A DNA stretch of 64,000 nucleotides from Panax quinquefolius (Eukaryota; Streptophyta; Magnoliopsida; Apiales; Araliaceae). The notes under the pieces were generated by a model. It searched no databases. It was not told where the DNA came from and saw nothing but the letters and a program-made list of their open reading frames with translations. Position 1 is the first letter of the stretch. Every line of letters starts with the position of its first letter. The stretch covers positions 2,197,501-2,261,500 of the forward strand of contig CM035164.1 of assembly GCA_020205615.1 (NCBI GenBank), read 5' to 3'. This document shows positions 34,739 to 47,194 of the stretch, one piece after another. Made by a program: the position numbers and the translations under genes.

Positions 34739-37467
34739 CGTGACGCCCCCCAAAATAGGTATACATCACCTATTCTCGAGTTGTCAATACATGGTACGAA
34801 ACAACTACAACTTTATTATTACAACAAGAAAAGCGTGAGTTTGAATACAAATATTATCTTTCTAGACACTATCTATACTCAAATAAATCCTCATCACATT
34901 TATTGATACATTATTTTACAAAATGGTGAGGACTACTAAACAATTCTTTCTAAAACCTTCATTCCATACCCCAGATTAAGTACTCGCTATATTCTCGCCT
35001 CCTAAGAAGAAAAATGGAACAAAAAGGAAAAGGGTGAGCTCAACTAGCCCAAAGAAAGAATATTATGACTAAGATAATATACAACAAATTATCGTTAGTC
35101 TTCAACAGAAAAAATCTAATAGAATACAATAGACAACAAATTTTAAATCAATATTTGCAATGAAATAATAATTCATTAGAAGAGTTAAGTAGAGAATGCA
35201 AACTACTATCTTCTATGTATGAATTTAAAAGTTCATCGCTCATCTTTTATCCCCAGAACATCAATCAATATACATCTCTGAATCAAATATTCATCTTTGC
35301 ACTACAGTGCCAAAGATATTCATCGATTAATCATGTTCATCTAAACACTGCTCATCTTTTTGCCTACTACTACCAAAGATATTCTTCAGAAATCATTCAT
35401 CTTTACACTACAGCCAAAGATATTCAATAATATCATCATTTAAGACCGAGGATGATGAAAAATATTTTTAAAGAAACGAATCCAAAGAAACAAAATGACA
35501 AGGATTAAGGATTAAGGATTCGTACTTTGTTTTATCCATGTTCAAAATACCTCAAAAATGATCATAGTGGTGTAAAATTCAAGAATGATCAAAACATGGA
35601 TACAATCAAAGCTAGTATCCGAGAATATATATTTTGGACAAAAGAAGAAATTTTATTTTTCAATGAATAGTCCAGTATCGTGAATAGTAACTCAGACACC
35701 AAAAGATAGAAATTTCCCAAAAAACATCTTCACGCTTCATGAATAGTACTTTCGTGAATAATAACTCATGAATAATAACTCGCTTAATAAGAACTCGTGA
35801 ATAAGTAACTCATGAATAAGTAACTCATGAATAAGAACCCCATATGAAAAAGTTCCAAATTTGATAAAAAGTTCCAACCAATATTTCAAAGATAATGATA
35901 TTGAAGAAATAATATCATTTGAGAAGAAATTAACATCCTTTACCTCGAAAGATTAAGATCTTACAAATGGAATCTAAGGGTATAGTCTTTGAAGGAACTT
36001 GCACCGCTTTAACAATACTCAAAGTATACTCAAAATACTCACAAGAATACGCTCAATAATATAGAGAGAGAAAAACTTGGGTTTACGGTGTGATTTTCAA
36101 TTCTAACCTAAGCACCCTATTTATAGGAAAATGCTTAAGAACACCAAAGAGAAAATTTAATATAATATTAATATATATATTAAGATTTCTACGCCCACCT
36201 TCCTAGATCTGATCTCAGCTCATTATGCACATGTTGTAGCCCACAAAACAAACAAAAAACGTTTTTATTATTTAAAATATTTTAAACTTCCAAAATCAAT
36301 TATTTGAAGCTTGAACTTCAATAATTCATAATAAATAGCCCTTCTATCAGAAAATTCGAATCTCATGAGTTTTAATAGGAAATTCAATTCTCTACAACTT
36401 TGCGAAAGAAAGTTTTTCCAAATTCCAAACAGAAATTGACCGAAATCCATAAACGGGGGATTTTACAGTCTATAATCAAATTTCACTCAATAAATGGGGT
36501 CCACTGACATGTTTAACATGTTTTAAACATTTATTGCAACAAAAATACTCTTCCTCCTCGTATACTCATATATCCCACATTCGTTGTAAAAATATCACCA
36601 TTATTATATTATTAAAATATAATAATATATTTAAAAGAATTATTTTATCAGAAAAAGATAAAATTTCAATTTTCAACAATTGTCACATTAAAATTTTTCT
36701 CCATCTATATCCACATAAAATCAATATTTTTCTCATCATATGAATCAATAATTAATTATTCACAAATAATATTACGAATCACAATATTGACAACTGGGAC
36801 GGCCTCCTGGAAAGAGGGGCTTTCCAAAAAGAATTTCTTCTTCTTAAATACGCGCAATTAGGTGACCAAACCTCTCCTTAGACGTAACTTTCTAGACATT
36901 GCCAATAATGTTATCTAATAATATTATTCAGATAATATGAATTATTGCTTCGATAATGAAAAATACCGTGTAATGACAATTATTGAAACAACAAAGAATA
37001 TAAAATATCAACGCAAAGAATTATTAACTCAATAAAATCTTGAGCGGTAATTATCATAACCATTATTGAGTAGTGCCTTCTTACGTAAGAATCAACAATT
37101 AGTGCAATACTGGTAATATTTCTGTGTTTTTAACCAACGGGTATTTTAACAAAGATGATTTGATAACTACGCTGTAGTTATTTTTAAACCACTTATATTT
37201 GTCGTTTTCTTTATCCAATTAAGCTTTCCATTATGGGGCCCACACATGGTCAGGCATCACGTACAAATATTCCCCGACAGCGATTTAATATTCCACGACT
37301 CAAACGAATATTCCCCACAACAATGAATATTTTATAACCACTTGCTTATTTTGAAGTATTTGCGTATTTTACCCCTAACTATCCACATTAATCACATCAA
37401 CCCTTACTATTTCAAAATAATAAATAGAGAAAATTAAATTTCATTAATAATAAGTTGGGGTCTTACA
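34739..37467 (-). mobile_element. 5' LTR of Y (M8)
   Basis: From cgtgacgcccccc to gttggggtcttaca. aaagatattc repeats at 35285-35425, gaataagtaac repeats at 35738-35840, TATA box at 36119-36126 with the leader gagagaaaaac downstream on the minus strand. As the upstream LTR it would have driven transcription of Y. Confidence 0.9.
36119..36126 (-). promoter_or_regulatory. TATA box of Y (5' LTR)
   Basis: tatttata, with ttaggttagaattg downstream on the minus strand; the same position is kept in M7 (28674), M10 (55966) and M3 (15861). Confidence 0.55.
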
Positions 37468-39158
37468 CCTTCGTTAAGACCAAGAGCCACCCTTAGTTTT
37501 TCTATAAATAGAAAGCTCATTCCTTCATTATTTCTTACGAAATTCATTGAAACTCTGTAGAGAAACTATAGAGAGAAAGAAGAAAAGTATTCTCGCTACT
37601 TCACTTTTCCATATTCAGTTCTTCTAAGGTAAGGGATATTATTTGTTGTACCCGTAAGGGGTGTTATTCTTTCTTATTCATGAAGAGAACTTCTGTTATT
37701 CCATTCTTTATTATTACTGTTGAATAACTTTTGTATCATGGCATACCTATACTTGGTGAAATCCCTCATTATTCCATTTTTTATTATTCTCATTGGAATA
37801 ACTCAGATACGTGACATACCCTATACATAATCAGATACGTGGTTTACCCTATACTTGGTGACATTCTTCTATTATTCTCATTGGAACATCATGTACATGT
37901 GTTTTACACCCACCGTTTCCGCCTTTATTATTATTCTGCTGAACATCCTCATGCATGTGTTTTACACCGGACTGGTTTCCGCCTTTATCATTCATTGGAA
38001 TATCCTATTCATGTGTTTTACACCTGGATCCGGTTCCATCTTTATTATTACATTGGAACATCCTCATTTGGTGTGAATTTCTCCCACACAGTTCTATTAT
38101 TATTATTCTCATTGGAATAACTCATATACTATCTTAATCCGCATGCACGGTGATTTCCTTTGTTATTCCATTCTTTATTATACCCAGTTGGTTAAAACTT
38201 TGACTTCTATATTCCATGAAATTAGTAGAATATTCTTGATATTTGCGTTTCATCCAGTATCTTTTCATGGAAATATTCTTCTGATCATTCTTGAATTTTA
38301 CTCTACAAAGTAGTATCATGTTGACAATATGGACGTTATTAGTTCTTGAATAAATTAATTCGTGAACTTGTTTTATTGAATTATTATGTCATTGTCATCA
38401 TCCTCATGTTATATTATGTTATCTTTGGCTGACGTGCATAGATGAATTTAGTATGATTATGACCAGGGATTATTCGGTATAATCATGGCTTGTTATAAAT
38501 TATGTGATAAAAGTCCTCAGTGGCCTGTAATGCAGTGATGAATAGTTTTTGGAATGATTATGACCAGGGGTGATTCGGTATAGTCATGACCATTGATAAT
38601 TTGATGAAAATCCTTGGACCGTGTAGTACGGGGATGATTAGATATTGTGGTTTATTCATTAAACCTGAGTCTTAGTGATAAAATTTATGAAAACCTTTTT
38701 AAACCTAAAAGATAGTAGACTTTATTTTCTACTTGACTCTTTTAATGGATTGCATATTCCGTGCAGGTTAAACTGGTTGTCTATTGTATTTTATCAGTTT
38801 AACATTGTTGAAGACTATTGATAATTTATTCTGCATTATCTTAGTTATAATATTTCTTCATGGGGTAGTTGAGCTCACCCTTTCTTTCACTGTTCTCTTC
38901 AGGAAATGAGAATATAGCTGGGACGAGTCGGGGAACGGAGTCATGGTCCAGAGGATAGCATTAGTAGTCCTCACTATTCAGTGAAATAGTGTGATAATAA
39001 TTGTAATGAGGACTCCTTTTGAGTTTGTATAATATCTAGTAGACAATATTTGTATTCAAACTCACAGTTTATGACGTATTGTACACGACAGTTATATTAG
39101 TAAGTTGTATTTAAATTCTGTACCATGTAAGTGGCGACCCAAGATGGGTGACGTATCC
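37468..39158 (+). mobile_element. 5' LTR (P3) of element P3-P4, second part
   Basis: Resumes at ccttcgttaagacc, with a TATA box at 37503-37510, hairpin-type leader (37690-38180), gtagtgc repeats and foldback tail (~38966-39013). It stops at gggtgacgtatcc, lacking the last ~25 bp of the LTR and any PBS, so the junction with the internal region has been deleted or recombined. Confidence 0.8.
37690..38180 (+). repeat. Hairpin-forming leader repeats in P3 (ggttccgcc variant)
   Basis: Units of about 60-65 bp: ggaacatcctcatgcatgtg, ttttacacc, a variable gactggttccgcctttatt link, then the next. P4 and P6 share this variant; P1 and P2 have ggaatatcacatgcatgc instead. Frames 37839-38120 and 37855-38076 arise from this array. 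Confidence 0.7.
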
Positions 39159-40840
39159 AAGTGGAATCTTTGAAAAAGGTATTGTAGATTTTCGTGTGGA
39201 CTGATTTTAGCAAAGGAGTCAAAACTTTAAAATGTCCAAAAAGCTGCTGCCACGTTTTTGTAAAGGCTGTTTCGCCCACTTAATTAGTGAGAAAAATTCA
39301 GGCCTTTTGGGACATAAAAATATATGGTATAAAGAACATCGTGTCCAAAAATGAGCTCATTCCGACTTAAAATGAGCAAGTTCTGACCATTTCAATATTT
39401 AGGATTTTCTCATTGAAAAATGCTATAACCCTTAGGAGTTCTACAACTCAGATGACCATGAAATTTAAATCGAGGCTCACATTAACATGTGTAAGGTCCT
39501 GCCAAGATTTGGGAATTTTGGAGTTAAACTTGAGGTAGCTAATTTCTTAAGGAATTAATTAGAAATTGATTTTTGAAAAATAGTAAATGAATTTTAAAAA
39601 TTCCGAGAAAAATATATTTTCATTATGGGACTATATTATGCTAAATCCCGGAAAAGAAATATTTTTGGGACTGATTTGGTATTTTCATGAAAATAGTTTA
39701 ATTACTGAACATATGAGTTAAATATGTTATGTGAAGTAATGAAAGTTGAAAATAGGATTTTATGGCTAGAGAATCCTATATAGAGTATATGCATATTTTT
39801 TGAGGATTTGATAATTGGTGATGATATCGTATGGGTATGGCATTTTGAATGATTAAATGCATTATATGGTAAAAGCGTAAACAATTGAGATAAATTGTTT
39901 ATAAATTTAAGAAGTGATTAAAATATTGTTATAATATTAATGATATTAGATTATGAGATTATTAAGTGATTGATAACATGGGGATATTCTTGAATCCTGG
40001 ATAAATTATATTATAAATGTTTAATATTTATCCTTTATCTCATTTGATTGATTCTTTATATCATTATCCTCATGTTTATATTATGTTGAAAGTCATCTCA
40101 TGGCTGTAGTGCATAGATGGACTTGGTATGATTATGACCGAGGATTGTTCGGTATAATCATAACATGAATTGAAAACACGATTATCTTTGGTAGTAGTGC
40201 ATGGATAATTTGTGGTCGTGATACTTAATGAATACACGATTATCTTCTTTGGTAGTAGTCATGGATAATTTGTGGTCGTGATACTAATGAATACACGATT
40301 ATCTTTGGTAGTAGTGCATGGATAATTTGTGGTCGGATATTAATGAATACACGATTATCTTTAGTAGTAGTGCATGCGTAATTAAATGGTCGTGATACTA
40401 ATGAATATCCTTGGCACGTAGTGCGGGGGATGATTCGATGATATGGATTAATTATTGAAATTTGAGTCTCAAAGAATGAAATATTAATTCATGGATGTGG
40501 TAAAAGTCATCTTTAGGTAGTAGTGCATTGATAGACTTGGTGTGATTATGACCACGGATTATTCGGTATAATAATCATGATAGTAATTGAAAACACGAAT
40601 ATCCTTGGCTAGTAGTGCATGGATAATTCGTGGTCACGATACTATTAAAATTGCATCTCAAAGATTATTGGTTTTACAGTTGTATATCTTTGAAATTTGA
40701 AGTAAAAAGATGAATTGTTAATGAATATCTTTGGCGGATTAGAAGATGAATTTAATATTTTAACGATAAAGGTATTCAAGGTATCCTCACCTCTTTATCA
40801 TATCAGTACGTGCGTTCCTAATTTCGAGGCTAAATTTCAT
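39159..40840 (+). mobile_element. Non-coding internal region of element P3-P4
   Basis: No gag, RT or integrase motif apart from a short run just before the polypurine tract (ggtatcctcacctc...aatttcgagg), which is the 3' edge of the integrase tail region. The first ~800 bp resemble, in plus orientation, the transcribed part of the long LTR subtype (M3, 15100-15600: for example gggactatattatgct, gaaaatatgattttat-like runs). Then come cctcatgtttatattatgttg and the 58-bp tandem repeats. The element is non-autonomous, built from LTR-like sequence. Confidence 0.65.
40171..40440 (+). repeat. ~58-bp tandem repeat (four units)
   Basis: acacgattatct recurs at 40175, 40233, 40292 and 40349. Each unit runs ttggtagtagtgcatggataat, ttgtggtcgtgatact, aatgaat and back to acacgattatct. 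Single units occur in LTR leaders (for example 1790-1860 and 61930-61990), so the array is an expansion of a leader unit. Confidence 0.85.
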
Positions 40841-40854
40841 AAGAAAGAGGAGGT
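40841..40854 (+). other. Polypurine tract of P3-P4
   Basis: aagaaagaggaggt directly before the LTR start tgtaagacccc at 40855, confirming that P4 is a 3' LTR and that the element reads left to right. Confidence 0.75.
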
Positions 40855-43494
40855 TGTAAGACCCCACTTTTATAAATAAAGATGAATTTTCTATAAATAT
40901 TATTTTTGAATATTATGGAATAAATTTGATATAATGTTATAGTTGTGGGTAATATTTATAAATTTTGCAAAGTAAGCAAGTTTTTATAAAATATTCGTTT
41001 GGTCGAGGAATATTCTTTTTGTCGGGGAATATTCAATGCGACTACTCAATCGATGGTGGACCCCATTAACGGAAGTATTGTCGTAGTGGTTAAAAAGCGA
41101 CAAAATTATCTTTCTATAAAAATAACTACAGAGAGTGTTACCGTTAAAAGCTGCTGAACTACACTCCTAGAGTAAAAATGCGATGTACGCCGTGGTTGCG
41201 TAGTAGCACACTACAGATTGATTATTGATGCTTACGTGAGAAGTCACTTAGCTATACGCAATTATTATTCTACAAATAATTGCTTGATCATATCTCTTAT
41301 ATTATTGATTCAATTATTGTCACAAGATCATCATCAGTATAATATGTTATATTATTGAGACGACAAGTTATAAATGATTAATAATTATTGAAAGATTAAA
41401 TATGTGTTGATTAAAAATAAAATGATTTGTGGTAATATTTATTAAATCCTTGATGTATATAAAGAGTCCATTATGAGACGTTTGTGGTAAGTTTGATTAT
41501 TTTATGGGGGCCCATATGTCATCATCTAAGAGTCTCTTCACAATAGTATTTACCTTTGTCAATAGTAATTACCTTTGTGAATAGTAATTACCTTCACAAT
41601 AGTAATTACCTTCGTCGATAGTAATTACCTTCGTCGATAGTAATTACCCCTTCACAAATAGTAGTTGTCCCTTCATATTACCAAGAGTTAATCGCCTTTC
41701 TTGATTGTTCCGAGGGTTAATTACCCTTCATGAAATAGTAGTTGTCTCTTCATATTACCAAGAGTCATTTTGACCCTTCATTAAGACCAAGAGCCACCCT
41801 CGGTTTTTCTATAAATAGAAAGCTCATTCCTTCATTATTTCTTACGAATTCATTGAAACTCTGAGATAGAAACTATAGAGAAAAGAAAAAAGTATTCTGC
41901 TACTTCACTTTTCCAATATTCGGTTCTTCAAGGTAAGGGATATTATTTGTTGTACAAGTAAGGGAGTTATTCTTTCTTATTCATGAAGAGAACTTACATT
42001 ATTCCATTCTTTATTATTACATTGGAATAACATGTATACGCCAGTGATATACCCTATACTTGGTGAAATCCTCTCATTATTCCATTTTTATTATTCTGTT
42101 GAATAACTCAGATACGCTGTGATACCCTATACATAATCAGATATCGTGGTTTACCCTATACTTGGTGACATTCTTCTATTATTCTCATTTGGAACATCAT
42201 ATACATGTGTTTTTACACCCACTGGTTCCGCTTTTTATTATTATTCTGTTGGAACATCCTCATGCATGTGTTTTACACCCACTGGTTCCGCCTTTATCAT
42301 TCTGTTGGAATATCCTATCGTGTGTTTTTTACACCGGATCTGGTTCCATCTTTATTATTCTCATTGGAACATCCCATTGAATTGTGAATTTCACCTCGAC
42401 ACGGTTACATTTATTATTATTACATTGGAATAACTCATACATCTTAATCCGCATGCGTGGTGATTTCCTTTGTTATTCCATTCTTTATTATACCCAAATT
42501 GTTAAAACTTTGACTTCTATACTCCATGAAATTAGTAGAATATTCTTGATATTTGCGTTTCATCCAAAGATCTTTTCATGGAAATATTCTTCCGATCATT
42601 CTTGAATTTTACTCTCAAAAAGTAGTATCATGTTGATAATATGGGCGTTATTAGTTCTTGAATAAATTAATTCGTGAACTTGTTTTATTGAATTATTATG
42701 TCATTGTCATCATCCTCATGTTATATTATGTTATCTTTGGGACGCGTGCATAGATGAATTTAGTATGATTATGACCGAGGGATTATTCTTATATAATCAT
42801 GGCTTGTTATAAATTATGTGATAAAAGTCCTCGATTGGCACAGTAATGCGTTGATGGATAGTTTTGGTATGATTATGACCAGGGGTGATTCGGTATAGTC
42901 ATGACCATTGATAATTTGATGAAAATCCTTGATCGTGGTACGAGGATGATTAGATATTGTGGTTTATTCATTAAACTGAGTCTTAGTGATAAAATTTATG
43001 AAAACCTTTTTAAACCTAAAAGATAGTAGACTTTATTTTCTACTTGACTCTTTTAATGGATTGCGTATTCATTTGCGAGCTTAAACCGGTTTGTCTATTG
43101 TATTTTATCGGTTTAACATTGTTGAAGACTATTGATAATTTATTCTGCATTATCTTAGTTATAATATTTCTTCTTTGGGCTAGTTGAGCTCACCTTTCTT
43201 TCAATCGTTTCTTCCGGAAATGAGAATATAGGCGGGACGAGTGGGAGAACGGAGTAATGGTCCGAGAGGATAGCATTAGTAGTCCTCACTATTATGTGAA
43301 ATAGTGTGATAATAATTGTAATGAGGACTCCTTTTGAGTTTGTATAATATCTAGTAGACAATATTTGTATTCAAACTCACGCTTTATGTCGATTGTACAC
43401 GATAGTTATATTAGTAAGTTGTATTTAAATTACGTACATGTAAGTAAGTGCGACCAAAGATGGGTGACGTATACCTAATTTTGGGGGCGTCACA
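40855..43494 (+). mobile_element. 3' LTR (P4) of element P3-P4
   Basis: Complete LTR from tgtaagacccc to gggggcgtcaca, followed by the target duplication atact (43495-43499) that matches 26360-26364. Contains 16-bp gtaattaccttc repeats (41545-41655), TATA box 41810-41817, hairpin-type leader (41999-42500) and foldback tail (~43278-43329). Sequence matches P3 closely on both sides of the Y insertion. Confidence 0.9.
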
Positions 43495-43998
43495 ATACTT
43501 ATATATATATATATATATAAAATAAAACTGAGATAATTATCATATTAATAACAACTTCGTCATTTCAATTATTGATTTAATAACATATAAAATATCGAAA
43601 ATAATTGAATAAAACTGAATGACTTCTCACATAAGCATCAATAATCAATATAGTGTGCTACTATGCAACCACACATATTACTGTACTTTTACTACCGAGT
43701 AGTTCAACAGTATCAACGGTAAAACTTTCGCCGTTATTTTTAATAAAATATTTTTGTCGTTTTCTCAATCCGAAAATAATTTTGTTGTGGGGTTCACCAA
43801 TGATTGTGCCGTCGTACGAATATTTCCTGTTAAAACGAATATTCCCCGACCAATCGAATATTATATGACAACTTGCATACTTTGCAAAATTTGTAAATAT
43901 TACCCACAACTATAACATTATATCAAATTTATTCCATAATATTCAAAAATGATATTTATAGAAAATTCATTTTTATTTCTAAAAGTTGGGGTCTTACA
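43495..43998 (-). mobile_element. LTR M6 of element X, second part
   Basis: Continues the U3 of M6 after the P3-P4 insertion (atacttatatat..., then aaataaaactgagataatt) into the shared head and ends ttggggtcttaca. Matches M9 from about 49183 to 49680. Confidence 0.85.
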
Positions 43999-45500
43999 AT
44001 CTCCCCTTCTTAAGAAATTTCACCCTCGAAATTAGGGTACGTACCTGGTATGTCGAAGAGGTAAGGATATCTTGATTTTATTTTAGATTCTAACTCCCAA
44101 GTCATTTCCTCAACATCGTGGTTTCTCCACAAAATTTTGACTTGAGGTATAACCTTGGTGCATAGAATATGTCCCTTCTTATCCAAGATTTGAACAGGAA
44201 CCTCTTCATACGTCAAATCTTCTGCTATTTCGTTCGGTTCTAAATCAATAATGTGGTTCGGGTCTTCCACATATTTACGTAACATGGATATGTGAAAAAC
44301 GTTATGAACACGAGACATACTTGGCGGTAAAGCGAGTCTATAGGCCACAGTTACTACTCGATCAAGGATTAAAAATGGGCCGATGAATCGAGGATTGAGC
44401 TTTACTCTCTTTCCAAATCTCGTAACTCCTTTCCATGGAGCAACACGTAACAACACATGATCTCCTATATCGAATTCCACGTTCTTTCGATGAAGATCAG
44501 TATAACTCTTTTGTCGATCTTGTGAGGTTTTTATACGTTCTTTTGATCGTTTGAATCTTTTCGTAGTCATACATACCAACTCTGGTCCCAACAACGTTGC
44601 TTCACCCACCTCATCCCAAAGATAATCGAGAACGACATTTTCTTCCATACAACGCTTGAATGGAGCCATGCCAATACTTGCTGATAATAACTGCTTGTTG
44701 TAGGAAAACTCCACCAATGGTAAGAACTTGTCCCAACTTCCTCAAGTCAAGGACATAGAGTCTTAATAGAGCTTCAAGAGTTTGAATTGTCCAATCCGAC
44801 TGCCCATCCCTCTGAGGATGATATGTCGAACTAAATCGTAAATCCGTGCCCATAGCTTTTTGTAAACTAACCCAAAATCGTGAAGTGAATCTTGGGTGGT
44901 CTCGATCAGAAACTATGGATCTTCGGCATACCATGCCATCTTCTGAATCTCGTTTATGTACATACTGAGCAAGACTTTCAAGTGTATAAGTTTCTCGTAT
45001 TGGTAAGAAATGAGCGATTTGGTCAATCTATCAACAATGACCCAAATTGCATCAATGCCTTGAGAAACCTTGGGAAGACCAATGCTTGAAATCCATGGTA
45101 ATGTGCTCCCACTTCCATTCTAGAATTTCAAGTGGTTGCAATGGACCTTTTGGTACTTGATGCTCATCGCCTTAACTCGTTGACACGTTAGACACCTTGA
45201 GATAAATAAATATTATCTCTCGCTTTCATATTGCCCCACCAAAATGTATGTCAAGATCATTATACATTTTGGTACTCCCAGATGGATTTCAAACGGCAGT
45301 GTTATCGCCTCCATCATGATTTTATACTTTAAATCGTGGTCGTTAGGAACACAAAGTCCGGAGTTGACTCGAAGTATTCATTCTTCATCGATTCTTGCTT
45401 CCCAGATCGCACCTTCTTGCACTTTCTTCCTCATACGCATTAGCTTCGGATTCAGAATTTGAGCGACTTTAATTTTATCAATTAAAGCTCGGTTCTACTC
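43999..45500 (-). pseudogene. int: Integrase with chromodomain tail, element X
   Basis: The best-preserved integrase tail in the window. Frame 44010-44717 (235 codons) contains MAPFKRC, KNVEFDIGDHVLLRVAPWKG, the GPY/F-like PRFIGPFLIL, SRVHNVFHISMLRKYVEDPN, and a chromodomain-like segment from LTYEEVPVQILDKKGH through VKILWRNHDVEEMTWELESK, ending at ISstop just before the polypurine tract 43999-44011. Frame 44611-44934 holds DRDHPRFTSRFWVSLQK and SDWTIQTLEALLRLYVLD (second Asp region and the region where the catalytic Glu should be; Glu is replaced by Asp-Trp). Upstream, 44950-45500 carries a damaged zinc finger and first catalytic region in broken frames. Confidence 0.85.
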
Positions 45501-46065
45501 GTATATTTGCCATCATCACGTGGGTCCTGGGTATTTATCTTTATCTCCATCCTTTGCAAGTCATACAAAATGGGCCTTCATATTGACAATATTGCACTCA
45601 GAATCGCGATATGATCTTCTACTCAACGTGTCGCCTACCACGTTCGCTTTTCGAGATGGTATTGGATGGTATGATCATAATCTTTCAATGATTCAAGCCA
45701 ACGTCGTTGTCGCATGTTAAGTTCCTTTTGAGTAAAGAAATATTTGAGGCTTTTATGATCCGTAAAGATCTCCACTTTCTCCCCATACAAGTAATGCCTC
45801 CAAATTTTAAGTGCGAAGACAACAAATTGCTAACTCTCAGGTCATAAGTAGGATAATTCCTCTCATATTCTTTGAGTTTTCGTGAGGCATAGGCTATGAC
45901 TTTCCCATGTTGCATGAGAACACATCCTAACCCTTTGCCCGAAGCATCACTGTAGATGACAAATCTCTCCGAACTAGATGGTATTGTCAGAACAGGTGCT
46001 GAAATGAGTCTCCTCTTGAGTTGTTGAAAACTCTTCTCATATTCCTCGCTCCAACCGAAACAACG
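45501..46065 (-). pseudogene. RNase H remnant, element X
   Basis: Minus-strand codons near 45915-45955 read [18 protein letters not shown] with the catalytic Asp of YSDAS, continuing [19 protein letters not shown] in frame 45685-45915. Upstream this stops at about 46065, where the sequence jumps into gag. The whole RT core and the protease are missing. Confidence 0.8.
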
Positions 46066-47010
46066 GGTGTTGATGCTGACGTCTTTCCATCATTGTTGAA
46101 TCTCCTCTTCTTGAAATGTCCATTCTTATTGTTTTGTACGATTACCACCGTGGTTACCATTTCGGCCATTGATTCCTCCGCGCTTGTTGTCACCGCTTTG
46201 ATGATCGCTTTCTCACTTTGGTATTATCATTTTGCTTGCTACTCTCTTTTTGGTTATATTGACTCGTTATCACGCCCACCAATCGAGCCCTATTTACAAC
46301 ATATGAATACAAACACGGTTTATGAGAAATAAGATGTTGACGATATCCCGACTTTCAAACATCTTAAAAACATTCGCGTTCTTCTCTTCATTATCCACCA
46401 AGTGGGACTCAAACCGGGATAACTCATAAATTTTGCCTTGTATTGCGACACTCGTATATTGTTTTGCTCCAATTTGATAAACTCCACCTCCTTCATGTGA
46501 CGAATACTTTCGAGAAAGTATTTATCATTGAAACGCCTCTTGGAACTTCTCCCAAGACATCTTCAAGATCAAGAAGTTGAGTACGTTTCTGGAATTCCCA
46601 CCAATGAATCCGCCTTTTCACAACAACAAAAGGCGGTAAAGGGAACCTTTTTGCTCCTCGGAGCATCCCAAGACATCAAATATCTTGGTGATCTCGCTTT
46701 ATCCATGCTTCCTCCATAAGTGGTTTTGGCTCTCCCTTAAACTCCGGTGGTCCCAAATTCGAATCGCTTTAGCGGTGACCCAGCGAGAGTTTCAATGTTT
46801 CCACCTACATTTTGGATGAGGCCGCTCTCGCTTTCATTGTTGCATGAATTGCGTAAAGCCTCTGCGAACAATCCATCATTCATCATTTGGTCGGTGTTGT
46901 TGTTTGCATGAGGATTATCGCCTTCGATGCACATTCTCCCGATTATTGATATTTGGAGACTCAACGGTCTCTTGTGCTCCATCGCTATTCTCAACATTTT
47001 CGGATGTCAT
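46066..47010 (-). pseudogene. gag: gag of element X, fused to RNase H by deletion
   Basis: Start ATG near 47010 (MTSENVENS-type), MMNDGLF in frame 46737-46997, then the gag domain in broken frames, then the basic stretch [20 protein letters not shown] (frame 45987-46193). Four codons later the same frame reads [13 protein letters not shown], a shifted reading of RNase H-proximal sequence. The zinc knuckle should follow GKTSA but is deleted. Confidence 0.8.
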
Positions 47011-47194
47011 TTTCGACATCGCCACAAAATAAAGGTTAATTGACACGTAATATAATATCTCTCAACTCGACCAACCAATTTAAATACAAAATAAATTTAA
47101 GTAGGTTATACTTAGCGAAGAATTCCCGTCTCTCCCTCCTAGTTCTAGTCTCACATCTTAGCCAGGATCATATCCCTAAGCTTTGATACTTAAT

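Larger units (their letters stand above)
27282..37467 (-). mobile_element. Two-LTR Tekay/Del-type element Y (10.2 kb)
   Basis: LTRs of ~2741 and ~2729 bp flank 4.7 kb of internal DNA with PBS, gag, protease, RT, RNase H, integrase, chromodomain tail and polypurine tract in the correct order. Inserted in LTR P3: flanks are ccttt (27276-27280) and ccttc (37468-37472), and undisturbed P4 reads gacccttcattaag at this point. It is the most complete element in the window and the innermost member of a three-level nest. Every coding domain has stops or frameshifts. Confidence 0.9.

Noticed and set aside
44010..44717. Envelope-like gene after integrase
   Set aside because: In X, Y and the M10 element the integrase tail stops within a few bases of the polypurine tract, leaving no room.
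45244..45462. Plus-strand ORFs over X and Y coding regions (also 46021-46332, 32718-32933, 30546-30728)
   Set aside because: They are antisense shadows of integrase, RNase H and gag on the minus strand.
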